Of a stretch of 64,000 bases of DNA, positions 10,966 through 22,122 are shown in pieces. The number at the start of each line of letters is the position of its first letter. The stretch's first letter is position 1. This DNA comes from Henckelia pumila (lineage: Eukaryota; Streptophyta; Magnoliopsida; Lamiales; Gesneriaceae), in the NCBI RefSeq assembly GCF_033568475.1, contig NC_133120.1:92522151-92586150 (forward strand). The letters are read 5' to 3'. The position numbers and the translations under genes are program-made. The notes below the pieces were generated by a model that had not been told where the DNA came from, did no database searches, and saw only the letters and a list, made by a program, of their open reading frames with translations.

Positions 10966-13169
10966 ATGCAACATTCACCAGAAGAAGAACTCGTGCCTTT
11001 TGATCCAGAAATTGAAAGAACCTTTCGCAGAAGAAGAAGGCAACAAAAAGAAGAAATGGCAAACCAAGAACGATTACGTGGATTGGAAGAAGAAGAGAAT
11101 CTTGCACCACCTATCTACAGATCCATGATGGATAGCGCTTTTCCATCCATCGAAAATTCCAGACCAAGCATCATCAGGCCAACAATAGCAGCAAATCAGT
11201 TTGAAATAAAGCCTGCTATCATTCAAATGGTGCAAAACACAGTCCAGTTTGGTGGGATGACAATAGATGATCCATATGCTCACCTGACAAATTTTCTAGA
11301 AATCTGTGATACTTTTAAGATGCAGGGAGTTCTGATGACGCTATTCGTTTGCGTTTATTCCCTTTTTCTTTAAGAGATAAAGCTAAAGCATGGCTAACCA
11401 ATCTACCTGCAGGGTCCATCACTACGTGGGATGATCTAGCAAAGGCATTCCTCACTAAATACTTACCACCGTCCAAATCAATGAAACTCAGAGCAGACAT
11501 TACAACATTTGCTCAAGGTGAACAGGAAACACTCTATGAAGCATGGGAGCATTACAAAGATCTACTGTGGAGATGCCCACATCACCAACTACCAGACGGT
11601 CTTGTGGTACAAACTTTTTATTATGGTCTTCCTCACTCAAATCGTACCATGTTAGATGCAGCTGCAGGTGGAAATCTGTTACGGAAATCACCAGAGGACG
11701 GATATGAGTTAATTGAGGAGATGGCATCCAGTAGCTATCATCCTCAATCAGAAAGGAATGCAGTCAGAAGACCCGCAGGAATGCATCAAGTTGATGCATT
11801 CACTTCAGTGGCCGCTCAACTTGAAGTCATGAACAAGAGAATTGAGGAACTGAGTGTAGGAAACTCTGTGATGCGAGTTCAAGAAGTGTGGTGTGAAAAA
11901 TGTGGTGCAGAGCATTTCACGAAAGACTGTCAAACATTTTCTCAACCAGAGGGAGTTATGGCAAGTCACATGGAAAATCAAAATCGCCCAAGGAATGACC
12001 CATTCTCGAATTCCTATAATCCAGGGTGGATACAGCATCCAAATTTCTCGTGGGGTGGACAGAACAATAAACCATATGGGAATCAGAACTACGGCAGACA
12101 GCCTCAAGAGGAGAAATCGATCTTGGAGCAGATGATGCAGAAATTCATATCATCTACTAAAACCCGCATGCAGAATCAAGATGCCTCAATAAAGAATCTG
12201 GAAAATCAGATAGGGCAATTGGCCAAAACAATTTCCAGAAGAGATAAGGGTACCTTGCCGAGTGACACAGAGAAGAATCCGAAGGAGCAGGTAAAAGCAA
12301 TTGAACTGAGGAGTGGAAAGACAGTAGAGCCTGCACCACAGATCGAGAAAGAGCCAGAATTGGCGGCATCAAAAAAAATTTCAGGTAAGTCATCTATCCC
12401 AACACTTTCACCCACTTTAAAAGCAAAAATTATTGTGCCACCACCTTTTCCTGCAGCTCTGAAGAAGGCAAAACTAGATTCTCAGTTTGGCAAATTCCTG
12501 GAAGTATTCAAGAAATTGAATATTAATATTCCCTTCACTGATGCACTGATGCAAATGCCAAGCTATGCGAAGTTCTTGAAGGAGATCCTCTCCAACAAGA
12601 GGAAACTGGAGGAGCATGCAATGATTAGTCTGACTGAGAATTGCTCAGCACTAGTGCAAAATAAAATCCCATTAAAGCAAAAAGATCCAGGCAGTTTCTC
12701 TATCCCTTGTGTGATTAATGATATTCAATTTCATAAAGCTTTATGTGATTTGGGTGCTAGTATAAATCTAATGCCTTAATCTGTGTTTAGGAAATTGAGC
12801 TTGGGAGAACCAAAGTCCACTAGAATGTCGTTACAACTGGCGGACAGGTCCATCAAATATCCACGGGGGATAATCGAGGACGTTCTTGTAAAAGTGGACA
12901 AATTCATCTTCCCCGTGGACTTCGTGGTACTAGATATGGAAGAGGATTTGGACATGCCACTCATCTTGGGTAGACCTTTCCTGGCAACAGGAAAGGCACT
13001 AATAGATGTCCATAAGGGAGAGTTACTGTTGAGAGTGGGAGAAGAGAAAATTTCGTTTGACGTTTTTAATGCTTTAAAATTTTCTCAGAATAATGAAGAA
13101 TGTTTTCAACTGGATGTAGTGGACTCACTGTTATTTGTTATGTGCAGGATACTTTTCAGGAACCATTAG
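10966..13169 (+). pseudogene. gag: Athila gag-protease (broken)
   Basis: Starts at ATG 10966 (MQHSPEEELVPF), followed by an arginine-rich stretch (ERTFRRRRRQQKEE). The retrotransposon gag domain follows, with 'AKAWLTNLPAGSITTWDDL' and 'LYEAWEHYKDLLWRCPHH'. A cysteine/histidine segment (CEKCGAEHFTKDC) lies near 11900. The protease region holds DLGASINLMP near 12750 and 'MPLILGRPFLATG' near 12955. A one-base deletion near 11330 shifts the frame, and an in-frame TAA at 12777-12779 interrupts the protease. The downstream upstream-ATG ORF at 10888 adds residues from the leader and is unlikely to be the true start. Confidence 0.85.
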
Positions 13170-16100
13170 AAGCTGCACTTATATCTGAGCATGTGGAAGA
13201 TCTCAGTGACAGAATTGAAGAGATGACTGCATATTTGAATGACAACCAATCATGGAGAAGAGGTGGAAAGCTTAGACTTGAAGACCTTGGTGACCGGAAG
13301 GATTTAATCCTCCAGAAACCAAGCCTTGAGGAACCACCTACTGTGGAATTGAAACCATTACCCATCCATCTCAAATATGTGTTTTTAGGTGAGAATGATA
13401 AGTTACCTGTCATAATATCTTCTTCTTTGACAGGTGAGATGGAGGCCAGACTAATGGAGGTGCTCAAGAAACACAAGAGTGTGTTTTCCTGGAAAGTGGC
13501 AGATATAAAAGGAATCAATCCATCCATATGCATGCACAAGATTTTAATGGAAGAGAGCACCAACCCATTGGTCCAACCACAAAGGAGATTGAATCCGAAA
13601 ATGCAGGAAGTTGTCAAAGCTGAAACGATCAAACTTCTGGATGAAGGTATCATTTATCCTATATCTGATAGTCCATGGGTGAGTCCGGTGCAATGTGTAC
13701 AAAAAAAGGGGGGAATTACTGTCATACAGAATGAGAATAATGAACTGATACCCACTAGGACAGTTATAGGTTGGCGTGTGTGCATAGACTATAGAAAACT
13801 AAATGACGCAACCCGTAAGGATCATTTTCCTCTCCCCTTCATTGATCAAATGCTAGAGAGACTGGCTGGGTATGAGTTTTACTGTTTTTTAGATGGGTAT
13901 TCAAGATACAATCAAATAGCGATTGCACCTGAAGACCAGGATAAAACGACTTTCACTTGTCCATATGGTACGTTTGCCTATAGACGTATGCCTTTCGGGT
14001 TGTGTAACGCTCCTGCTACTTTTCAGAGATGCATGACTGCCATTTTTCATGATATGGTCGAAAATTTTTTAGAAATTTTCATGGATGATTTCTCTATTTT
14101 CGGTCAATCTTTTGATGCATGTCTGCATAACTTGAATTCTGTTTTAATGAGATGCGAGGAGACAAATTTGGTGCTGAACTGGGAGAAGTGTCATTTCATG
14201 GTGACAGAAGGTATAGTATTGGGTCACCAAATTTCTGAACAGGGGATCGAGGTGGACAGGGCCAAGGTGCACGTTATTCAAAATTTGCCTCCACCTACAA
14301 CAGTCAAGGGAGTCAGAAGTTTCCTAGGCCATGCCGGTTTCTACCGGCGGTTTATTAAGGATTTTTCAAAAATTGCCAAACCTCTTTCTTCCTTGCTAAT
14401 GAAAGATGCCCCTTTTGACTTTGATTCAAATTGTTTACAGGCCTTTGAAGTGTTGAGAGAAAGACTGGTGACTGCACCAATACTGACATCGCCGAACTGG
14501 GATCTCCCATTTGAGGTAATGTGCGATGCAAGTGACTCTGCTGTTGGCGCGGTGCTTGGCCAACGAATAGACAAGGTATTCCGAACTATCTACTACGCTA
14601 GCAAGACTCTAAATAAAACTCAACTAAATTATGCCACCACTGAAAAAGAGTTGCTAGCTGTAGAATTTGCACTGGACAAATTTCATTCATACCTTGTACT
14701 TTCCAAAATCACAGTATACACAGATCACTCTACTATTAAGCACTTGTTGACGAAGAAAGATGCCAAACCTAGACTGATTAGATGGATCTTACTTTTGCAA
14801 GAATTTGATTTAGAGATCAGGGATAAGAAGGGTGTTGAAAATGTAGTAGCTGATCATCTGTCTAGATTAGAATGCATTACTGATGGTGCACAAACTGAAA
14901 TAGAGGACATAGATGATTGGTTCCCTGATGAAAAACTTTTTGCCATAGAAAGTTCACCATGGTATGCAAATTTTGCTAATTATCTGGTCACAAGCACACT
15001 CCCACATAATCTGTCTTTCCATCAAAAGAAAAAAAATTTATCAGATGTAAAGCACTATTTTTGGGAGGAACCTTTTTTGTTTAAAATATGTGCTGACTCG
15101 ATGATCCGGAGATGTGTGGCGGAAGGAGAAATGCAAAGCATCCTCAGTCATTGTCATGATCATGAGGTAGGTAGCCATGTTGGGCCAGTCAAAACAGCAG
15201 CAAAGGTACTTGAATGTGGGTTCTATTGGCCAAATCTCTTTAAGGATGCGCGCTTGTTTGTCTTAGCTTGTGCAGCGGACAGGTAATATCTCAAACCGAA
15301 ATGAAATGCCTTTAAATAATATCATTGAGTGTGACATATTTGATGTATGGGGAATCGACTTCATGGGACCATTTCCAATTTCTTTGACAAAAAAATACAT
15401 TTTGGTCGCAGTTGATTATGTTTCAAAATGGGTAGAGGCTGAAGCTTATGCGACAAATGATGCATAGGTTGTACTGAAATTTTTGAAGAAAAATATTTTT
15501 AATCGGTTTGGTACACCCCGTGCAATCATTAGTGATGGTGGCACCCACTTTTGCAATAAACTTTTTGACAAACTCTTAAAAAAATATGGTGTCAAGCATA
15601 AAGTCTCTACCCATATCACCCCCAGACCAGTGGCCAAGTGGAAGTGTCCAATCGAGAAATCAAACAGATTTTGGAGAAAAGTGTGAGTACTAATCGGAAA
15701 AATTGGGCACTTCGACTTGATGATGCCTTATGGGCCTATAGGACAGCGTTTAAAACACCTATAGGCACTTCCCCTTATAGACTGTTATTTTGAAAGGCAT
15801 GCCATTTACCTGTTGAGTTAGAACATAGAGCATATTGGGCTACTAAGACCCTAAACTTTGAATTTGCTGCTGCAGGTGAAAAGAGATTGCTAGAGCTTAA
15901 TCAACTGGAGGAATTCCGCGATAGTGCATATGATATGGAGGTTTCGTACAAGGAACGAACCAAGAGAATACATGACGGCGCATTCGTCAGCGGAAATTCA
16001 AGGAAGGAGATGCTGTCTTGCTATTTAACTCCCGGTTGAGGCTTTTTCCCAAAAAACTGAAGTCTAGGTGGTCTGGTCCCTATAAAATCACCAAGGTATA

Positions 16101-16233
16101 TCCATCGGGGGCCATTGAAATCAAAGATGCCAGAAAAGATTCTTTTACGGCCAATGCTCAAAGGCTAAAACACTATGTGGGGGGTGACGTTGATTCCATG
16201 CTTGTCATCACCACATTGACTGACCAAGACTAG
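13100..16233 (+). pseudogene. pol: Athila pol: reverse transcriptase, RNase H, integrase (broken)
   Basis: An open stretch from 13100 to 15286 carries reverse transcriptase ([40 protein letters not shown]; catalytic FMDDFSIFG at 14078-14103) and RNase H ([17 protein letters not shown] near 14510; [17 protein letters not shown] near 14720). The integrase zinc-binding segment starts near 15140 (H..HDHEVGSH) and is broken by a frameshift at its second cysteine pair (about 15280). The integrase core follows in another frame ([10 protein letters not shown] near 15350; ISDGGTHFCNK near 15530), with a stop at 15465-15467 and another shift before the C-terminal part (16018-16233, RWSGPYKI). The frame also differs from gag-protease, so at least three frameshifts separate the parts. 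Confidence 0.88.
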
Positions 16234-16250
16234 TTTGGGGAGAAAGAAAA
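16231..16250 (+). other. Internal purine-rich motif 1
   Basis: TAGTTTGGGGAGAAAGAAAA begins with the stop codon of pol. The core TAGTTTGGGGAG recurs at 17956-17971 and, as TAGTTTGGGAAGG, right before the 3' LTR (19406-19418), where it is the polypurine tract. Internal copies could act as extra plus-strand priming sites; this is inference. Confidence 0.4.
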
Positions 16251-16388
16251 GTCAAGCTCTAGACTTTAAATTGAGAACTACTCTCTGCAATCTCTTTTAT
16301 TCAATTTTTTTTTTGTTTTTTTGTTTTTTTTGTAGTTGGTTTTATTTTTTTCATAATATATTTTGTTTTTTTTTTCAAAAATTTGCAG

Positions 16389-16567
16389 GCGCTCGAGCTG
16401 TGATTTATTGCCGCCCGAGCGCCCTGCTTCTGTTTTTCTTAAAAAAAATTCGAAATGGGGTGCGCCCGGGCGGTTATTTTCTGCCGCCCGCGCGCGTGCC
16501 CTCTGTTTTTATTAAAAATTCTCAAAAGGGTGTGCGCCCGGGCGGCTCTTTTTTATCGCTCGGGCGC
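16389..16567 (+). repeat. GC-rich stem-loop array, internal copy, 3 units
   Basis: Three units begin at 16389, 16462 and 16534 (spacing 73 and 72 nt). Each has GCGC(C/T)CG(A/G)GC-type left arms and CCGCCCG-type right arms around A/T-rich loops, as in the LTR array, but with different spacers rich in T and A runs. Middle and third units keep most pairing; the third has a decayed right arm. A long ORF crossing the array (16235-16645) is composition-driven and not a gene. Confidence 0.75.
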
Positions 16568-16743
16568 ATCGCGCAGACTCAGAAAAAAATAAAACCCGAC
16601 CCCCTTTCTGTCTTTTACAATTCCCTTTATAATTCTTCTTCCTAACCCTTCTCTCTCTCTCGCCGTCTCTTTCTCACTCTATATTTCTCCTTGTTCTCTC
16701 CAATTCACAGGTCCATCACTCGATTCCTCAAGTTTTGGTCACC

Positions 16744-17859
16744 ATGGCACCAAAGAAATAAAAGATAGCCACTTCTAGGGCTACCCCATCCAACATCATA
16801 GATGGGAAATTCATCTCGGAAGAAGCCAATGCGAGGTATGAAGAAGCCAAGGCTAGTAGGACTCCAATTGCAGCGAGGGGAATCAATCTCTCCAAAAAAC
16901 GCACCGCCTCCCTTGGCATCGTGGCTCGAGGATGGACCGAGTTTTGCCGCCAAACTCTAGCGGCGATTGTCCCCTTGGTACGAGAGTTCTATGCCAACAC
17001 TATCGAGCGTACAGATAGCACGGCTTTCGTGCGGGGTAAGATGGTTTCTTTCACTCCTGCCGCTATTAATGATTTGTTGAAAACTCCGGATGTGGATGAT
17101 AGCCAATTTCAAGCATTTAAGGCTAACCCAGACTATAATGAAATTTCTAATGTCCTGTGCTATGATGGAAATGTTTGGAAAGACTCGATGAAATTTGTAT
17201 CTTTTTAAGAAAAAAATTTGCGGCTGGAACCGGCCTTGTGGTATGTTTTTCTAACTCACAGGTTAATGCCGGTATCCCACACCCAAACGGTGGTGATGAG
17301 CAGGGCGGTGCTGCTGTATGCCCTGCACAAGCAATGGCCGCTCAATGTCGGACGGATTATCAACCAAGAGTTGTACACTTCCATTCGCACGTCCAACATT
17401 GCGATATTCTTTCCGACCATTGTTTCTGAACTTTGTGTGAAAGCTGGTGTCCCAATCAGGGACGACAAAGAATGGTTGCACCCACAGCAGGAGGTGGATG
17501 ACACTATTTTGAAGGCGAAACATTTGTTCCGACTCAGGGAGTTTACAGCTGAATACCGGGCATGTTCTGGACCCGGTCAATCATCGAGGAATGTGCCTAA
17601 GCCATACCCTGCTCGACGCACCACGAATGACACATTGAGTGAAATTTCGGCCTAGGTGCAACACATGGACAAATGTCAGGAGGTGAATGCAGCCCACAAC
17701 GAATCTACCAATGCCATGATGCGAGGCCTGCTCGCAAATGCTGGGATGGACCCTGCAGCTTATCCGGTGCCACCGCCATATCCTCCGCCTTTCCCATTCC
17801 AATATGCTCTGCCAGTTCGGGATCTGCCCGAAGACTTCGATGAGGAGGATTCTGATTAA
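16744..17859 (+). pseudogene. Athila ORF3 (plant transposon-protein-like), three in-frame stops
   Basis: A single frame of 372 codons including its stop runs from ATG 16744 (MAPKK) to the stop at 17857-17859, interrupted by TAA 16759-16761, TAA 17206-17208 and TAG 17653-17655. It encodes a globular-looking region (GWTEFCRQTLAAIVPLVREF; FVRGKMVSFTPAAINDLL; PALWYVFLTHRLMPVSHTQT) and a tail with proline-rich (YPVPPPYPPPFPF) and acidic (DEEDSD) segments. It sits where Athila elements carry their extra ORF. The sequence resembles what databases call 'putative plant transposon protein'; I see no clear signal peptide or membrane segment, so an envelope role is not supported. Confidence 0.7.
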
Positions 17860-19404
17860 TACCAGGGGAGTGTTTAGTGTTTTTTGTTTTTAGTTTTCTT
17901 TCGTTTGTTTTTAGATTTGGTGGTGTCAAGTAGCATTGGGGACAATGCTCATCTTTAGTTTGGGGAGGGTGTGTCTTTTGTGTTTTCATTCTATTTTCAT
18001 GATTTTTGTTCGTTCGAGTCGTTTGTAGTGTTGTTGCAAGTGTTGTGAATGAAACCAAAAAGCCAATGATGAAAAAAAAAATGGTAGTTTTTAAGTCCAT
18101 GATTATCTTCTTTGCTTGACAAATAGTTTTGAACTAGTACAACCAAGTCGATGAATAGATCGTTAAACACTCTGTGAGGTATGCTTGAATCTGAATTTGA
18201 AACATAAAAACTTGGATATGATTGAGGCAATTTGTTTGACCTTTGGGCTTAAATTTTTTTTTTTTCGTGAATTACCCTTAGATGCCCAGTTGAGCCTTCA
18301 CGTTTATATGCGCACAAGAGGTGAATAATCTGAAGTTTGTTTTGGAGTAATCATCGCTTACTACTGATGATTTTCTGTTCTGCACTGATTGAAATCTGTA
18401 TGAGTTAACTGTGAATTGAAATTTGTCTAGAACAAGTTCAAACACCCCTCGAGGCGCAATACGGGTATACTGTGACTTAGGAGTGATATAGGCAATTCTT
18501 TCTGAATTTTGTTTGTGCCTTTCAAACCACCCTTGATTTATTATGTCCCTAGTACCTAATTTAAGCTTAATAGAAAACGAATGGCATGCGTGAAAACGTG
18601 TGGTAAACCCCCATTTGACATTGTTCAATATCCTACAACTACTACCCATAGCTTAAACACTCATTCCTACCTTGTGGGGAGTAAATTGAATGTAGATTAT
18701 TTCTGTTTATGATCCTATTGAAAAATTGAGAATGGAATGATGTGTTGGTTGTTGTTCAAAGTGGTGAAAAAGAAAGAAAAGAATATTGGCAGAAAGCAAG
18801 TGAAAGAAAAAAAAATATGGAAATCAATGAATGAGAAGAGGTGCGAAATTGTGAGTCAAAAGGAGTGGACTGTAGAGAATGAACATCATTTACTCCCTCT
18901 TTGAATTTTTTTCCTTCATTTGGATCCATTAGCCTAGCCTGACATATTAAGCCGATTAAGACCTATTGACCGAGTCACAGTCGCCCAATATACTAGTGGA
19001 GAGGGGTTGTAAGAATTTTGCTTATGGACTATTGATAGACACGGTTAATGAATATGGATTCTTGATCAAAACACGCACACACTATTTTTCATTGAGTTAT
19101 ACCAGTCATGAGTGTGTGTATCATTGAATGTTTCTAAATCTTGATCCTATTATAACTGAAAAAGTCCTTATGATCTTAGAATGTGTGAATTAAATTCGGA
19201 GTAGAGTATTCCAAAAACGGAGTTGCGAGATTTTAAAGTTTGCAAGGTTGGCTAGTTAATGTTAGCATGTTGATATGATTGGATTGTTTTTCTTTTGGAA
19301 GAAGTTCTGAGGCTTAAGAAGGTTGATTTTATCTACTTGTGACGTCGTTTTGTTGTGTCTGCATGTTAGTTTGTCACCTATTTTGCTCGAGGGCGAGCAA
19401 AAGG
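17860..19404 (+). other. Athila 3' non-coding region
   Basis: About 1.5 kb between ORF3 and the polypurine tract with no sustained ORF. It contains the second TAGTTTGGGGAGGGTG motif (17956-17971), an A/G-rich stretch at 18765-18845 and mixed-composition sequence elsewhere. Such a long tail is usual for Athila elements. Confidence 0.7.
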
Positions 19405-19419
19405 TTAGTTTGGGAAGGT
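19405..19419 (+). promoter_or_regulatory. Athila polypurine tract
   Basis: TTAGTTTGGGAAGGT abuts the 3' LTR start (TGATAGG at 19420). It is the expected primer site for plus-strand synthesis; its purine run is broken by TTT, as is common in this lineage. Confidence 0.75.
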
Positions 19420-19838
19420 TGATAGGAGTCGTTTTTGTGCGTTGTTTTGCTTGTTATGTGTTTGTTTTGCATTCGTTTCATTCACGTTGTGTCTGTTCTT
19501 TACCATTCTTGTTCTGTTTATTGTTTTATTGTGTTTGTAGTCACTTCTCTGGTTTATTTTTTTACTGCAGGAAATCACTAGGAAATGCTGATTTTTTGGT
19601 GAGAAGGCGATGCACGCATGAGGCCGTGAGGAAAGCAAGAGAAGGAATTTATATTTCTGGAAAAAGACAGGGCGCTCGGGCGGCACTTTTCTACCGCCCG
19701 TACGCACTCATGTTTGGGAAAAACAGTAGCTGGCCATAAAACAAGGCGCTCGGGCGGCACTTTTCTACCGCCCACGCGCACTCACGAATGAGCAAAACAG
19801 TATGTTGCCAATTTTTGAGGCGCCCGTGCGGCACTTTT
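19420..19838 (+). repeat. Athila 3' LTR, left fragment
   Basis: Matches 9400-9822 of the 5' LTR. It includes stem-loop units 1 (19672) and 2 (19746) and the left arm of unit 3 (19820), and stops at CTTTT (19834-19838), the target duplication of the nested Tekay-type element. Confidence 0.93.
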
Positions 19839-22026
19839 TGTGACGACCCGATTCTAAATCTCTCAAATCATATAATAATCTATGAAACATAATTTAAGGC
19901 TAAGCATCAAAGCCAAAACCAAATGGAAAGAAAAAAAAATTTAAAAAAAAATGGCCTGCGCGCGCGCGGGCATCACCCTCGCGCATGCGCAGCTCAATGG
20001 GGCAGCGGCCCCATGGCTTGGCCTGCGCTCGCGCGAGCAAGGGCTCGCCCGTGCGCAGGCCAATCGGCCAAAAAATTTTGCTGCACACTGCTGCTGTCCA
20101 AATGCTGTCTTAGCTTCAATATATCAGCTCAACAAATGCAAGAAATACTATACAAGTTCCAACAAGCATGAGGCAAGGTAAGTGAATGTATTAACAAGAT
20201 CATAATCTTATCTTGTATCAAGAACAATACAACAAGATCAAGGTGAATCCATAATCAATTATCAAACATCATAGACATAAACTCAAGTCTAAAGTAAACA
20301 CATAAAGATCAAATGTGATTACAAGTTTAATTCTATCATCTATACAACTCTAACTTTAAACATAAGTTCAACAAGCAACCATTTAGACTAATGTTCAAAT
20401 CTAAGTTATTATACAATCATACTCATTGAAACGAACATAACATGACAGCAACTTCACATCTATACCGAGTCATCACACTAATCCCTCATTCTTCAAGCTC
20501 GCTTTTGTCCTGTTCCACTCCCGCCTATTGCCATGACACATACAATACAACAATAGTCGGATAACTCCGGTGAGAAACATATTTCCCAGTAAAAGCAAAT
20601 AAGCATGCATAGCAAATCATATATCAAACTCATGATATGAAAATAACTTCAATGCATGTTTTAAAACAAGGTTCACTAATTCATCGGTTGGGATCCCGAG
20701 AAGAAGATATCATAACTAACCACCGACTCTCCCGATCGAGGTGGGGCTACTTATCTTGCTTCTCTAGACTTTGAAGCCATTATATATGTAAATCAGACGC
20801 TAGGCTAAGTCAACCACCCAGGCCATACATATATAACTCCTCAAATCGTCTATTCGAATGTTTCCGTTCATTTCAAAATCAAAGAATGAGTCTTGCAAGA
20901 TGAATGCAACATATATCAGTATAAAAGCATTCATTAACATCAAAGACTCATTCAACAATTCATATAAGAGCATATAAAAGCAATTAAGCAAATAAGTATG
21001 TGATTTAGGGAACTCGATACAAACCATCTCGAGTTATAATCTCATTCAAGTAGTAGTCCACTTTTACCTTTTGATTATGAGGTTTATGGTATCTTCTAGC
21101 TGTCCAAATCTGTACAATAAACAACCACAAGCCTTGTCTCAAAATTTGCACTTAAAATCGTTCAAACTCCATTGTAGAATCACTTCAAACCTTGCTTCAA
21201 TCTCTATCGGTTCGAAGGTGAAGTTCTCGAGCTCGATGGTATTCAAACACAATCTAAAATGAAGTTTAGAAAGCTTACAAACATCAGCTAGGACTCACCA
21301 AAATCACAGCTCAATACAAGATAGCAAAACAGCCTCAATTCACAATCCGGCGGCGTAACGGTATAAATTCGGCAACCGAAAATTAATCCCATCAACTCAA
21401 TCATTCAACACAACTTCATAACAATATATATACCAGCAAGAATACCATCAATAAACCAACAAATCAGATGGCATAATTTTCGAACACTTGCTGAAAAGTA
21501 ACATTAATTTCAAACGGCATTCAATCTTCAATCCGCCTTTGAACATACAAAACATGTAATCTCAAGAACACCAATTCATACACAAATCTGATCTCTGCCA
21601 TTTTCGAATTCTCAAACCATGAAGAATCAAAAGAAAACTTACATCAATTCAAAGGCCTCGTCGCAAGGATTCCAAAACACTTTTCGGAATCGAATTTGGA
21701 TAACAGGTACTCAAGATATTGCACTTTGAAGATGAAGAATGAAACTTGGAGTTCTTGATTCTCCCTCTCGGTTCTTCCTCCAACTTTTCTGATGAAAATC
21801 ATGTCCTACACGTGAATAACCAGAATAATAACAAGTGTCCAACAAAATTTCCAATATTTGCACTTTGGCCCCTCAAGTCTTCAATAATTGCAATTAGGTC
21901 CTCAACTTATCATTTCATTCAATTTCAATCCTAAATAATTTAAGAATATTAGAATTTAAATCAAAACTCCAAATATTCCCAAATTAAATATTCTCGGATT
22001 AAAATTAAATAATTCCGGGCGTTACA
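19839..22026 (-). repeat. Tekay-1 3' LTR (left copy)
   Basis: 2188 bp, nearly identical to 27155-29339. Near its plus-strand left end (about 19957-20065) lies a GC-rich segment with CGCGCG runs and self-complementary blocks such as CCTGCGC...GCGCAGG, which gives spurious ORFs. The LTR holds no gene. Confidence 0.92.
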
Positions 22027-22042
22027 ATTCTCCCCCACTAAG
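22027..22042 (-). promoter_or_regulatory. Tekay-1 polypurine tract
   Basis: Minus strand CTTAGTGGGGGAGAAT directly precedes the 3' LTR (TGTAACG). Confidence 0.8.
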
Positions 22043-22122
22043 ACTCGATTTCGTCCTCGAAATCGCAAGTACAATAGCACACAAGATATATCAGATAACA
22101 AAAAACTGAAGAAGCACTCCCA

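Noticed and set aside
16235..16645. 136-codon plus-strand ORF after Athila pol
   Set aside because: It reads straight through a T-rich tract and the GC-rich stem-loop array; residue composition follows the repeats and no motif is present.
19923..20181. ORFs rich in A, R and G in the Tekay LTRs (also at 27179-27485, 49118-49312, 56361-56599)
   Set aside because: They arise from CGCG-rich self-complementary LTR sequence on either strand and lack any domain.
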